Shown here: in pieces, positions 13,947 to 22,653 of the stretch
Layout of the letters: every line of letters begins with the position of its first letter
Position numbering within the stretch: the first letter of the stretch is position 1
IMG/VR virus record: IMGVR_UViG_3300038565_000010
Span: 1-40,104 of that record
Direction: 5' to 3' (one strand)
DNA length: 40,104 nucleotides
Source: a virus
Notes under the pieces: generated by a model
What the model saw: only the letters and a program-made list of their open reading frames with translations
Database searches by the model: none
What the model was told of the DNA's origin: nothing
Position numbers and translations under genes: made by a program

Positions 13947-14594
13947 ATGCGAATGGATCGTATATTCCAGGCCATCATCCTGCTGGCGCTAACAGCTCTG
14001 ATCGTGTTTGCCGCCATCGGCTGCCAGCCCGCCTATGCGGACGATATCCCTGCGGATGCCAAGAGCTATCAGCGCACCCTTATCCGCACCTCTCATGCCT
14101 TCTGGGGTTTAGATGCCCCGGTGGCTACCTTTGCCGCGCAAATCCACCAGGAGAGCCGTTGGCGGGCCAATGCGCGCTCACATGTGGGGGCCGAAGGCCT
14201 GGCGCAATTCATGCCGGCCACATCGGACTGGTTTGCCGAGCTTTACCCAAGCCACCTTGGGGAACGGCAGCCCTATAACCCCGGCTGGGCCATGCGGGCC
14301 ATGGTGCTCTATGACAAGTGGCTGCATGCACGAATCCAGGCCGCGTGCCCCTGCGAGAAGTGGGCAATGGTGTTATCTGCGTACAACGGTGGCCTTGGCT
14401 GGGTTTACCGCGACAAAAAGCTGGCATCGAGTAAGGGGCTTGATTCGCTGGTCTGGTTCGATTCGGTGGAGCGGGTCAATGCGGGCCGCTCCGCTGCCAA
14501 CTGGGAAGAGAACCGGGGCTATCCGCGTCGCATCCTACTGCGGTGGGAGCCTCTCTATGAAATGGCCAATTGGGGCCTGGGAGTATGCCCATGA
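13947..14594 (+). CDS. Phage lytic transglycosylase (SLT domain)
   Basis: 215 aa endolysin-like enzyme that cleaves peptidoglycan. After an N-terminal hydrophobic segment (about 6-25) ending in a possible signal cleavage or lipobox site (AAIGC, PAYA), the SLT fold shows the catalytic Glu69 in IHQESRW, then GAEGLAQFMPATS and SAYNGGLGWV. Export by a signal peptide would make lysis partly Sec-dependent. It overlaps the spanin gene by 4 bp. A second ATG at 13953 is possible. Confidence 0.9.
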   Translation: MRMDRIFQAIILLALTALIVFAAIGCQPAYADDIPADAKSYQRTLIRTSHAFWGLDAPVATFAAQIHQESRWRANARSHVGAEGLAQFMPATSDWFAELYPSHLGERQPYNPGWAMRAMVLYDKWLHARIQAACPCEKWAMVLSAYNGGLGWVYRDKKLASSKGLDSLVWFDSVERVNAGRSAANWEENRGYPRRILLRWEPLYEMANWGLGVCP

Positions 14595-15007
14595 TTGCCC
14601 GCTGGATCGTGGCTGTATTGCTGAGTTCGCTACTCACCGGCGCCGGCACCTACTTCTGGGGTTACCACCACGGCGAAACCGCCGTGCAAGCCAAAACCAG
14701 CGCCGCGACGGTTACCAAACTTGGCGAAGCCCTTGCCGAGCATGCGGACCTGGTCAGGGATTCCAAAGCGGCGAGCCTGCGTATTTCCCAGCTGCTGGCC
14801 GACAAAGCCGAATTCGATCAACAAACCACTCAGGAGCTACGCGATGCACTCGATGAGAACGCTGGCCTGCGTGCTGATCTTCGCTATAGCGAGCGTGTCA
14901 TGCAGCAGCTGGTCGCCGCCAGAGAGCGTGCCATCAAAGCCGCAACCGGAGGCCTCGGCAACGCCATGCAGCGCCCACCTCCCATACCCGACCAACGACC
15001 CGAATGA
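14591..15007 (+). CDS. Inner-membrane spanin (Rz-like)
   Basis: 138 aa from ATG 14591 (ATGA overlap with the previous stop; ATG 14585 also possible). A single N-terminal transmembrane helix (WIVAVLLSSLLTGAGTYFW) is followed by a periplasmic, Ala/Glu-rich coiled coil (LADKAEFDQQTTQELRDALD) and a Pro-rich end. With the outer-membrane partner encoded in another frame of the same DNA it would fuse the two membranes at the last step of lysis. Confidence 0.85.
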   Translation: MIARWIVAVLLSSLLTGAGTYFWGYHHGETAVQAKTSAATVTKLGEALAEHADLVRDSKAASLRISQLLADKAEFDQQTTQELRDALDENAGLRADLRYSERVMQQLVAARERAIKAATGGLGNAMQRPPPIPDQRPE

Positions 15008-15107
15008 GATGCCTGTGACGCTGAAGATCATGTACGACCTATATGGCGAATGCGCCGGGCTGAAGTATGAGCAGTACCGGTTCCGAATGGACCAGGGGGA
15101 AGAATGA
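14844..15107 (+). CDS. Outer-membrane spanin lipoprotein (Rz1-like)
   Basis: 87 aa, read in a different frame within the 3' half of the Rz-like gene and running 100 nt past its end. It begins MHSMRTLACVLIFAIASVSC: a lipoprotein signal with lipobox ASVSC at residue 20, then a Pro/Ser-rich stretch typical of Rz1. The C-terminal extension (NEMPVTLKIMYDLYGECAGL) is longer than in lambda Rz1. GGAG stands 7 nt before ATG 14844; the next ATG (14853) is an alternative. Partner of the i-spanin at 14591. Confidence 0.85.
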   Translation: MHSMRTLACVLIFAIASVSCSSWSPPESVPSKPQPEASATPCSAHLPYPTNDPNEMPVTLKIMYDLYGECAGLKYEQYRFRMDQGEE

Positions 15108-15451
15108 GCGAGATCTCCATCGACATCGCCAAATTCTTAGGGCTGGTGCTGACACTGCTTGGCATGTTCTGGGGGATGAGCCGCCGACAGCAGGGCATGT
15201 TTGAGAAACACCTGGATGAGAAGTTCGCCATCCTCCAGCTCCGGCTTGAACAAATTGAAAAGAAGGAAGGCGACAACGGCAAAGAAGTCGCCAGGGTAGA
15301 GAGACAGCTGATGGAGTTACGCGCTGATCTACCCGAAAAGTATCTGCGACGAGAAGACTACATACGCGGCCAGAGTGTTATTGAAAGCAAGTTGGACGCG
15401 CTGGCCCTGAAACTGGAAAACATGCAAATCCGGGAGGCAAAACGTGATTGA
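15104..15451 (+). CDS. Membrane-anchored coiled-coil phage protein
   Basis: 115 aa. One N-terminal transmembrane helix (FLGLVLTLLGMFWGM) followed by a long charged coiled coil (QLRLEQIEKKEGDNGKEVAR, LPEKYLRREDYIRGQSVIES). Resembles the DUF2730/gp25-like proteins that sit between lysis and packaging genes in transposable phages; the exact family is uncertain. It overlaps Rz1 by 4 bp and the next gene by 8 bp. Confidence 0.72.
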   Translation: MSEISIDIAKFLGLVLTLLGMFWGMSRRQQGMFEKHLDEKFAILQLRLEQIEKKEGDNGKEVARVERQLMELRADLPEKYLRREDYIRGQSVIESKLDALALKLENMQIREAKRD

Positions 15452-15755
15452 TCATAACAAGGTGCGCCGCGAAGGCATGCGCTGGACGATCCTGCTCACC
15501 CTCAACCACGCCCGCCCGATCGGGGCGCATGAGCAGCTGATACTTCAGACCATTCAGGGGGTATACCCGGATGCCACTGCCACTGAAGTGCGGCGCGAGC
15601 TGGAATACCTGGACGACCGCAAACTGGTACAGGTAGAGAAGACCCCGGCTGGCGCCTGGCACGCCAAGCTGACCCACTACGGCGTGGATGTGGCCGAGTA
15701 CACCGTGGAGTGCCACCCCGGCATCGCCCGGCCTGAAAAATACTGGGAGGGCTGA
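15444..15755 (+). CDS. Winged-helix phage protein upstream of the terminase
   Basis: 103 aa. Sequence pattern suggests a winged helix (AHEQLILQTIQGVYPDATAT, EVRRELEYLDDRKLVQVEK, then AKLTHYGVDVAEY). Related small proteins stand just before the DUF3486 small terminase gene in Mu/BcepMu-like genomes (Mu gp26 region). It could help recognise the packaging site; this is inference. Confidence 0.72.
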   Translation: MIDHNKVRREGMRWTILLTLNHARPIGAHEQLILQTIQGVYPDATATEVRRELEYLDDRKLVQVEKTPAGAWHAKLTHYGVDVAEYTVECHPGIARPEKYWEG

Positions 15756-15757
15756 GT

Positions 15758-16276
15758 ATGCCCCGGGTATCCAAGGTGCAAACCCTCAATGATGGGGACA
15801 AAGACTGGCTGAATCAGGAGTTGGTGAAGCGCGGCTTTTCTGGCTATGAGGAGCTGGAAGCGCTTTGCCGGGACCGGGGCATCGATATCTCCAGTTCCAG
15901 CCTGCATCGCTATGGCAAGTCATTCCAGGATCGTCTGGATGCGGTGCGCCTGGTAACCGAACAGGCCCGAGCCGTGGTCGACAGCGCACCAGACGAAGAA
16001 GGTGCCGTGAATGAGGCGCTGATGCGTCTTATCCAGGAGAAGCTGTTCACCGTGGTGATGGAGGCTGAATTGAATCCTGGCGATATCTCCAAGGTGACCA
16101 AGGCGATCGCGGATCTGGGCCGTGCCAGTGTCAGCCAGAAACGGCTGGCGGCAGAGGTTCGTAAGCAGGCCCTGGAAGAAGCTGCAGCCAATGCTGAAAA
16201 CGCTGGACGCGCCCAAGGGCTGACCAAAGATGGCGTGGCCGCTCTGCGGGCTGCGATCATGGAGGGTATGGCGTGA
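15758..16276 (+). CDS. Small terminase subunit (DUF3486, Mu gp27-like)
   Basis: 172 aa. Matches DUF3486: N-terminal helix-turn-helix (ELVKRGFSGYEELEALCRDR, GIDISSSSLHRYG) and a long helical C-terminal part (SVSQKRLAAEVRKQALEEAA). Expected to bind phage DNA near the left end and start headful packaging from inside the host flank, as in Mu. It overlaps the large subunit gene by 4 bp. Confidence 0.88.
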   Translation: MPRVSKVQTLNDGDKDWLNQELVKRGFSGYEELEALCRDRGIDISSSSLHRYGKSFQDRLDAVRLVTEQARAVVDSAPDEEGAVNEALMRLIQEKLFTVVMEAELNPGDISKVTKAIADLGRASVSQKRLAAEVRKQALEEAAANAENAGRAQGLTKDGVAALRAAIMEGMA

Positions 16277-17832
16277 AACGCAATCCGATCGCTGAAGGCG
16301 TCCAGGAAGCCAATAACGCCGATGCCATTCTGCTCGGCTATCAGCAGCGTTGGGTGACAGACAATGCCGCCGTTAAGGTGATGGAGAAAAGTCGCCGGAT
16401 TGGTCTGTCCTATGCCGAAGCGGCGGATGATGTGCTCTACGCTGCCTCAGAAGAAGGCGCCAACGTCTATTACATTTCCTACAACAAGGAGATGACCCAA
16501 GGGTTCATCCAGGACTGTGCTGGCTGGGCCAAAGCCTACCAGGCCGCCGCTAGCCAGATTGAAGAATCGGTGATCGAGCAGGACGACCGCCAGATCCTTA
16601 CCTATACCATCAAGTTTGATTCCGGAAATAGTATTCAGGCGTTTACTTCCAACCCTCGCAACCTGCGTTCCAAGGGGCGCCCTGGTGAGCGGCTAGTGAT
16701 CGATGAGGCCGCATTCGTGGATGACATCGAGGAGCTGCTCAAAGCCGCCATGGCGATGACGATCTGGGGTGGCCAGATCCGCATCATCAGTACTCACAAC
16801 GGCGAAGATAACCCCTTTAACACTCTGATAAATGATATCCGTGCCGGTCGATATGACTACTCGCTGCATCGGGCGACCCTGGATGACGCGATGGCCGATG
16901 GTTTGTATAAGCGAATCTGCAAAGTGACCGGGCAGGCCTGGAGTCGGGATGGCGAGGCCACCTGGCGACAGCAGCTGATAAACCGCTACAAGCCCAACCA
17001 TGATGAAGAATTGTTCTGCATTCCCGCCATGGGCGGTGGCGCCTATTTGACCCGCGTAATGATTGAAGCCTGTATGGCGAAAGCGCCGGTGCTTCGTTTT
17101 GACGGCACCCGGGAATTCAATCAGCTCCCCGAGCCGCAGCGAGCGGCCATCATGCAGGACTGGATCAATGATGAGCTGCGCCCGCTGCTGAAGACCCTGG
17201 ACCCGGAATTACGCCATGCCCTGGGCATGGACTTCGCTCGCAGTGGCGATATGTCAGTGCTGGCCCCGATGGCTATCAGCAAGACGCTCCACCATACCGT
17301 GCCCTTCCTGGTGGAGCTGCACAACGTGCCCTTCAAGCAGCAGGAGCAAGTGCTATTTGCCTTGGGCGATGCGCTACCCCGGCTAAGTGGCGTCGCAATC
17401 GATAGCCGCGGTAATGGCCAATACATCGGGGAAGCGGCCCACGATAGATGGGGGGCACTGGTTGACCAGGTGATGGCTACCGAGCAGTGGTACCGGGAGC
17501 AAATGCCACGCTACAAGGCACGGTTTGAAGATCGCACCATCACTATCCCGAAGAATGATGATGTGCTGGAAGACCACCGAGCCTTCATCTTGGTTCGTGG
17601 TGTGGCCCGCCTGCCCGAGGGTAAAACCGACAAGAAAGGCAATCGCCATGGTGATTCGGCCATGGCTTGTGTGCTGGCTAACTGTGCCGCCGCCATGGAT
17701 GCCTGGACGGCGGATTACCAATCCACTGGCCGGCGTGCTGCATTGATGGACACGGACATGGCACAACCCGTCTCACTCACCGACACCGGCTTTGGCACCG
17801 TCGGTGGCGGCAACAATTTTGGAGGCTTCTGA
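16273..17832 (+). CDS. Terminase large subunit (Mu gp28-like)
   Basis: 519-aa packaging motor and nuclease. The ATPase shows a Walker A variant SRRIGLS (40-46), Walker B LVIDEA (141-146) and a coupling motif IISTHNGE. The RNase H-like nuclease begins around LGMDFARSGD and includes AIDSRGNG and the late acidic GDSAMACV. It would cleave and pump DNA into the prohead bound to the portal. The stop is immediately followed by the portal ATG. Confidence 0.93.
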   Translation: MKRNPIAEGVQEANNADAILLGYQQRWVTDNAAVKVMEKSRRIGLSYAEAADDVLYAASEEGANVYYISYNKEMTQGFIQDCAGWAKAYQAAASQIEESVIEQDDRQILTYTIKFDSGNSIQAFTSNPRNLRSKGRPGERLVIDEAAFVDDIEELLKAAMAMTIWGGQIRIISTHNGEDNPFNTLINDIRAGRYDYSLHRATLDDAMADGLYKRICKVTGQAWSRDGEATWRQQLINRYKPNHDEELFCIPAMGGGAYLTRVMIEACMAKAPVLRFDGTREFNQLPEPQRAAIMQDWINDELRPLLKTLDPELRHALGMDFARSGDMSVLAPMAISKTLHHTVPFLVELHNVPFKQQEQVLFALGDALPRLSGVAIDSRGNGQYIGEAAHDRWGALVDQVMATEQWYREQMPRYKARFEDRTITIPKNDDVLEDHRAFILVRGVARLPEGKTDKKGNRHGDSAMACVLANCAAAMDAWTADYQSTGRRAALMDTDMAQPVSLTDTGFGTVGGGNNFGGF

Positions 17833-19361
17833 TGGCCGATTTTGAACAGCTTGATTCCGGGTTGCTGGTGCCTGCCAATTTCGCTACCCAGCCGGCCAGC
17901 AACGCACGGCCAGAAATGCGTGAGGTGGCCTCAACCAGCGATGGCCGGGATATCACCCGGGGTTACCTGGACCCGATGTCCATACAGCCCACGACCGACA
18001 ACGTGCTGATGACCCGTGGCAACGGGGATTACAACCTCTACAAGGAAGTGCTCCGCGATGACCAGGTCGGCAGCACCTTCAACCAGCGCCGCTTGGCGGT
18101 ATCCAGCAAGGAATGGGGGGTGGACCCGGGCGGCAAGACCCGCAAGGACAAAGCGGCTGCAGACTTCATGGCTGAGCAGATCCAGCACATCGGCTGGGAT
18201 CGGGTCACCGAGAAAATGCTGTTTGGCATCTTCTATGGCTTTGCCGTTGCTGAGCCCATGTGGGGCCGTGATTCCCGGTTCGTTACCATCGATCGGCTGA
18301 TCGTGCGAAACCGCCAGCGTTTCGGCTTTGATGGCAAAAGCCGGCTGCGCATGCGCACCTGGAACAATCCGGAAGGCGAGTTGATGCCGGATAAGAAGTT
18401 CTGGCATTTCACCACCGGCGGCGATCACGACGATGAGCCTTATGGCCTTGGCCTGGGCCATTGGCTTTACTGGCCGGTGTGGTTCAAGCGGAACGGACTC
18501 AAGTACTGGCTGGTGTTCCTGGAGAAGTTCGGTCAGCCCACCGCCAAGGGGACTTACCCACCGAATGCGCTCCCCCACGAAAAGCAAAAGCTGCTGCAGG
18601 CGCTGGGGGCGATCAGCACGGATGCCGGCGTGATAGTGCCAGACGGCATGGCCATCGAACTGCTGGAGGCCGCCCGCTCCGGTACCGCCGATTATTCCAG
18701 CTTGATGGATCGCATGGACCGGGCCATCGCCAAGGTGTGCCTCGGCCAGACCGCGAGTTCAGAAGGCACACCAGGAAAACTTGGCAATGATGAGCTGCAG
18801 GGGGACGTGCGCCAGGATCTGGTGAAGGCAGATGCCGACCTGGTGTGTGAGAGCTTCAATACCAGCGTTGGCCGCTGGCTCACCGAGTGGAACTTCCCCG
18901 GTGCTGCAGTGCCGCGTGTGTATCGCAAGGTTGAGCCGGATGAAGACACCAGCAAGCGTGCAGAGCGTGACAAGACCATTTACGACATGGGCTTCAAGCC
19001 AACTCTGAAACACATCCAGGATAACTATGGCGGTGAATGGGAAGAGAAGGCACCCGTCAACGATCCACCTGCAGTGCCAGGCAATGAGGCCAACTTTGCT
19101 GCGGGTGACCCATCCGTACCCCAGCAGCTGGAGCCGGTTGCCCGCACGAATGTGGAACAATCCACTGACAGCTGGATCAACCAGATCCGCCAGATCGTTG
19201 AGGAAGTGGACTCCCTGGAAGCGCTGCGCGATCGCCTGCTGCAGGTGTACCCGGATCTGACCCTGGACCAGTATGCGGATGCCATGGCTGAAGCCTTGGC
19301 CACGGCGCGCCTGGCTGGCCGCAACGAGGTGGTGGAGGAAGATCCCGATGCCCTCCGTTAA
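17832..19361 (+). CDS. Portal protein (DUF935, Mu gp29-like)
   Basis: 509 aa. DUF935 portal family: MSIQPTTDNVLMTRGNGDYN near residue 50, a WGV...MAEQIQHIGWD region, the wing part (LKYWLVFLEKFGQPTAKGTY) and the C-terminal acidic tail. Forms the dodecameric ring through which DNA enters and leaves the head. It begins right at the terminase stop and overlaps the MuF-type gene by 14 bp. Confidence 0.93.
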   Translation: MADFEQLDSGLLVPANFATQPASNARPEMREVASTSDGRDITRGYLDPMSIQPTTDNVLMTRGNGDYNLYKEVLRDDQVGSTFNQRRLAVSSKEWGVDPGGKTRKDKAAADFMAEQIQHIGWDRVTEKMLFGIFYGFAVAEPMWGRDSRFVTIDRLIVRNRQRFGFDGKSRLRMRTWNNPEGELMPDKKFWHFTTGGDHDDEPYGLGLGHWLYWPVWFKRNGLKYWLVFLEKFGQPTAKGTYPPNALPHEKQKLLQALGAISTDAGVIVPDGMAIELLEAARSGTADYSSLMDRMDRAIAKVCLGQTASSEGTPGKLGNDELQGDVRQDLVKADADLVCESFNTSVGRWLTEWNFPGAAVPRVYRKVEPDEDTSKRAERDKTIYDMGFKPTLKHIQDNYGGEWEEKAPVNDPPAVPGNEANFAAGDPSVPQQLEPVARTNVEQSTDSWINQIRQIVEEVDSLEALRDRLLQVYPDLTLDQYADAMAEALATARLAGRNEVVEEDPDALR

Positions 19362-20586
19362 CTATGGATCTGTTCCTTTCCAGGAACAGATCCAGTTCTT
19401 CCGCCGCAAGCTGAATATCCCGACCGAAAGCTGGACGGATATCTACAACCAGGAGCATGACTGGGCCTTCATGGTGGCAGGTGCTAACCGTGATGCGATT
19501 GTGGCGGATTTCCGGGAAGCGGTGGAAAAGGTAATCGCCGATGGGGGCACGCTCGAAGAGTTCCGCAAGGACTTTGACAAGATCGTTGCTCGCCACGGCT
19601 GGGACTACAACGGCGGGCGCTCCTGGCGAAGCCGGACCATCTACGAAACCAACCTGTTTTCCAGCTACTCAGCAGGACGCTATGAGCAGCTGCGGGCGGC
19701 GATCGGTGCCTTACCGTATTGGCAGTATCACCACAGTGATGCCGTTGAGCACCCGCGCCAGAAACACCTGGCATGGGACGGGATGATCCTGCGTGCGGAT
19801 GATCCCTGGTGGCAAACCCATTTCCCAATCAATGCCTGGGGTTGCCAGTGTTATGTGACAGGCCTGACTGAAGACGACCTGCGTGAGCTGGGCAAGGATG
19901 GCCCGGACGAGGCACCCGCCATGGAATGGGAAGAACGGATCATCGGGCAGCGCAGTCCTGACGGACCGAGAACGGTGCGCGTTCCTGCAGGCATCGACCC
20001 AGGCTTCGAGCATGCACCGGGTCGTAGCCGCCTGAAGAGTGCCATACCCCCTGAATACGATATGGAGCCGCCGCCAGGTGGTTTGCCCAGCCGTCGAGCC
20101 TCAGAGCCCTTGCCGCCGCCTCGCCCCATGCCGGCATCCAGACTGTTACCCCCGGATCTCGGCGAGGAGCAGTATGCCGAGGCCTTCCTGGAAGAGTTCG
20201 GCGCCACCCTTGATCGCCCGTCGCTTGTGAGGGATGTGCTGGGTGAGGCTTTGGTGATGGGGCAGGAGCTGTTTCAAGATCGCCGGACCGGCGAGTTGAA
20301 AGCCAACAAGCGCGGCCGTGGCCGCTTCATGAAGCTGCTGGCTGATGCGGTGCTGTCACCGGATGAGGTGTGGGCCAATATCGAATATCAGCATGCCAAG
20401 GGCCGGGCCGTAGTGCGCCGGCGTTATGTGGCGCGATTCCTGTTGCCGGGTGAGCAATTGCCGGCGCTGGCCGTGTTTGAGCATGGGGAAACCGGCTGGG
20501 GCGGTATCACCGTCTTTTCCAGCGACGTAGAGGGGTATCTGGAGCTGCAGCGGCACGGGGTGTTGCTGTACCGGCGGGAGGAATAA
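19348..20586 (+). CDS. MuF-type minor head protein with C-terminal PBECR-like nuclease domain
   Basis: 412 aa. The first half is the phage head morphogenesis (Mu gpF) domain: FRKDFDKIVARHGWDYNGG, TIYETNLFSSYSAGRY, HPRQKHLAWDGMIL, INAWGCQCYV. A Pro-rich linker (about 225-270) joins it to a C-terminal domain of about 130 residues (LKANKRGRGRFMKLLADAVL, EVWANIEYQHAKGRAVVRRR) that looks like the phage Barnase-EndoU-Colicin-RelE (PBECR2) nuclease group. MuF proteins sit in the head and are known carriers of toxin domains ejected with DNA. ATG 19348 with GGAGGAAG upstream is preferred to the longer frame. Confidence 0.85.
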   Translation: MPSVNYGSVPFQEQIQFFRRKLNIPTESWTDIYNQEHDWAFMVAGANRDAIVADFREAVEKVIADGGTLEEFRKDFDKIVARHGWDYNGGRSWRSRTIYETNLFSSYSAGRYEQLRAAIGALPYWQYHHSDAVEHPRQKHLAWDGMILRADDPWWQTHFPINAWGCQCYVTGLTEDDLRELGKDGPDEAPAMEWEERIIGQRSPDGPRTVRVPAGIDPGFEHAPGRSRLKSAIPPEYDMEPPPGGLPSRRASEPLPPPRPMPASRLLPPDLGEEQYAEAFLEEFGATLDRPSLVRDVLGEALVMGQELFQDRRTGELKANKRGRGRFMKLLADAVLSPDEVWANIEYQHAKGRAVVRRRYVARFLLPGEQLPALAVFEHGETGWGGITVFSSDVEGYLELQRHGVLLYRREE

Positions 20587-20590
20587 TAAA

Positions 20591-20614
20591 CCCCCGGCGC
20601 GGCCACACCGGGGG
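20591..20614 (+). other. Hairpin between the MuF-type and gpG-like genes
   Basis: A 7-bp perfect GC stem (CCCCCGG/CCGGGGG) with a 10-nt loop lies 5 bp after the MuF-type stop. No T-tract follows, so it is unlikely to be a full terminator; it may protect or process the late mRNA. The remaining 75 bp to the next gene hold only the ribosome binding site. Confidence 0.5.
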
Positions 20615-20689
20615 CACCGTGAGCGTGGGATTGGAGGCCCTGGCCGGGGCTGCCCGCTCAATCAGTACACCCCCAGTTTAGGAGGTTCC

Positions 20690-21253
20690 ATGGCTGGTGC
20701 CAAGATCGACTTCGACCACAAGGACGTCAGCGCCAAGATCGGCGCGGCGATCCAGAGCCTGGATAACCCCGGCCCACTGTTTCAGATCATCATCGAATAC
20801 CTGACGCGAGTGCATCGTCAGCGCTTTCGTAACCAGGTGTCGCCAGAGGGCACGCCCTGGGCGCCGTTGTCACCGGCCTACAAGAAGCGCAAGCACCGCA
20901 ACGCCAACAAGATCCTCACACTGCGTGGGCACCTGGCTGGAACCCTGCGCGGCCAGTATGACCAAACCGGCCTGGAGTTCGGTACCGACCGGCCATACGG
21001 TGCGGCCCAGCACTTTGGTGCTGAGATCGATCGGGCTGCCAGTACCCGCGAGGTGTACTTCCGCCAGAAGCGTGACGGCAGTGTTGGCAACCAGTTCGTG
21101 AAGAAGGGCAAGAGCAACTTCGCCCAGACCGTGAATGTGGGTGGCTACAAGATTCGGATTCCTGCCCGGCCATGGTTGGGCACCAATGAGCAGCAGAACA
21201 ACCAGATCGTCAAAAAAGCCCACGATTACCTGCAAGATGCCATGGGCGGCTGA
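20690..21253 (+). CDS. Phage virion morphogenesis protein (Mu gpG-like)
   Basis: 187 aa, preceded by AGGAGG. Fits the phage virion morphogenesis family (Mu gpG/P2 S-like): FRNQVSPEGTPWAPLSPAYK near residue 45, then ILTLRGHLAGTLRGQ, GAAQHFGAE, and a C-terminal IPARPWLGT. Family members act in tail completion or head-tail joining. It is the last gene before late box 2. Confidence 0.85.
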   Translation: MAGAKIDFDHKDVSAKIGAAIQSLDNPGPLFQIIIEYLTRVHRQRFRNQVSPEGTPWAPLSPAYKKRKHRNANKILTLRGHLAGTLRGQYDQTGLEFGTDRPYGAAQHFGAEIDRAASTREVYFRQKRDGSVGNQFVKKGKSNFAQTVNVGGYKIRIPARPWLGTNEQQNNQIVKKAHDYLQDAMGG

Positions 21254-21303
21254 GAGGCTCTGTAAGGCCTGTCAGTGCCGTTGGCGCTACCGTTGCCGCA
21301 CCC

Positions 21304-21367
21304 AAACCCCGTTTCGAGGCCATAAAAGTTTTATAAAAGCGAATTGAGGCCTTCCCGCTCGGGGTTT
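21304..21367 (+). other. Nested hairpin upstream of late box 2
   Basis: Three nested inverted repeats: AAACCCCG/CGGGGTTT (21304-21311 with 21360-21367), AGGCC/GGCCT (21317-21321 with 21348-21352) and ATAAAA-G-TTTTAT (21322-21334). It lies in the 3' untranslated part after the gpG-like gene and probably ends or stabilises that transcript. No classical T-tract follows. Confidence 0.5.
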
Positions 21368-21412
21368 CTGCCTGAGTTGTCATTTCCAGTCTGAAAACCC
21401 GCAATCGGCAAA

Positions 21413-21464
21413 TTTTGCCCGCGTTCAAAAGACCCTGCACACCCCCCGGCACTAGTCTGCATCC
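21413..21464 (+). promoter_or_regulatory. Late promoter box 2 (protease/scaffold)
   Basis: Exact copy of the dyad TTTTGCCCGCGTTCAAAA at 21413-21430. A weak -10-like sequence (ACTAGT at 21451-21456 or TAGTCT at 21453-21458) begins 20-22 bp after the box. No -35. The predicted start near 21464 is about 33 nt before the protease/scaffold gene. Position corresponds to Mu PI, which drives gene I. Confidence 0.7.
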
Positions 21465-21496
21465 ATCACGTTGAAATACACACCAGAGTGGGTGGC

Positions 21497-22642
21497 ATGA
21501 ACGGACTGGAAATTTTCAAGGCAGGCATCCATACCGGCATGGACGGTAAGCAATACACCTTCACCGAAGAGGATGTGAAAGCCTCCGTGGAGGCCTACGA
21601 CCCGGCGCTGTTCAGTGCGCCGCTGGTGGTTGGTCACCCGAAAGTGGAAGACCCGGCCTATGGCTGGGTGTCTGGCCTGGCTTTCAAAGAAGGCATCGTC
21701 ACCGCTGATCCGGAAAAGGTGGAGCCGAACTTTGCCGAGATGGTGAACGATGGCCGGTTCCCCAAGATCAGCTCTTCTTTCTGGCCCCCGAATCACCCCT
21801 CCAATCCGAAGCCTGGCGTTTGGTACTTGCGCCATGTTGGCTTTCTTGGCGCTGCCGCTCCAGCAGTGAAGGGCCTGAAGCCTGCCAGTTTCTCTGACGA
21901 AGCCGCCGACCTGGTCACTATCGAGTTCGCTGATGCCGACTTTGAAAGCCGCTGGGTATTGGGCCGCCTTGCCCGTGGCCTGCGTGACTGGATGCTGGAG
22001 AAGTTCGGCGCCGAAACGGCTGACCAGGTTATTCCCGATTATCTGGCACGGGATGCAGAACGTGCCGGTGACCCGCAGCTGATGGAAAGCCAGCCGGCTT
22101 TTGCTGCCCCTACCGATACGACTCATCACCATAAGGAGCCCACCGTGGACCCGAACAAAGACAAAGAGCAACAGGCTGCGGACTTTGCGGAGCGTGAAAC
22201 TGCGTTGCAAACCCGCGAACAGGAACTGGCTGCCAAGGAACAGAAACTGGCGGAACAGGCCGCCGCTGCCCGTAAGGAAGACATTGCTGAATTCGCCGAG
22301 AAGTTGGTGAAGGAAGGCAAGGTGCTGCCCCGGGAAAAGGAAGGTCTGGTTGCCTTCATGGAAGCCCAGGACGACGAGACTGTCGTGGAGTTCGCCGAAG
22401 GCGATACCACCGTCAAGAAGCCTGGTAGCGACTGGCTGAATTCCTTCCTTGAAGGTCTGCCCCCGCGCGTTGACTTCAACGAGCGTGGAGCAGCGGAAGA
22501 AGACGGTAAGGCAACTGCCCAGTTTGCCGCACCGGCAGGTTATTCCGTCGATCCTGACTCACTTGCCATCCACAACAAGGCCCTGGCTTACCAGGCTAAA
22601 CATCAGTGTGACTACACCACCGCCATCAACGCGGTGAGCTAA
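21497..22642 (+). CDS. Prohead protease/scaffold (Mu gpI-like)
   Basis: 381 aa. N-terminal part matches the Mu-like prophage I protein family: HTGMDGKQYTFTEEDVKASV, APLVVGHPKVEDPAYGWV with the likely catalytic residues of a self-cleaving prohead protease, and FPKISSSFWPP. The second half has a charged coiled coil (LQTREQELAAKEQKLAEQAA) that would act as scaffold, as in Mu where an internal start makes the separate scaffold Z. ATG 21497 is preferred; GTG 21488 is possible. Confidence 0.88.
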   Translation: MNGLEIFKAGIHTGMDGKQYTFTEEDVKASVEAYDPALFSAPLVVGHPKVEDPAYGWVSGLAFKEGIVTADPEKVEPNFAEMVNDGRFPKISSSFWPPNHPSNPKPGVWYLRHVGFLGAAAPAVKGLKPASFSDEAADLVTIEFADADFESRWVLGRLARGLRDWMLEKFGAETADQVIPDYLARDAERAGDPQLMESQPAFAAPTDTTHHHKEPTVDPNKDKEQQAADFAERETALQTREQELAAKEQKLAEQAAAARKEDIAEFAEKLVKEGKVLPREKEGLVAFMEAQDDETVVEFAEGDTTVKKPGSDWLNSFLEGLPPRVDFNERGAAEEDGKATAQFAAPAGYSVDPDSLAIHNKALAYQAKHQCDYTTAINAVS

Positions 22643-22653
22643 AGGAGAGTTTC

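Noticed and set aside
14721-14843. 5' extension of the Rz1 frame
   Set aside because: The lipoprotein signal begins only at 14844, where a GGAG is well placed; the extension reads as out-of-frame Rz sequence.
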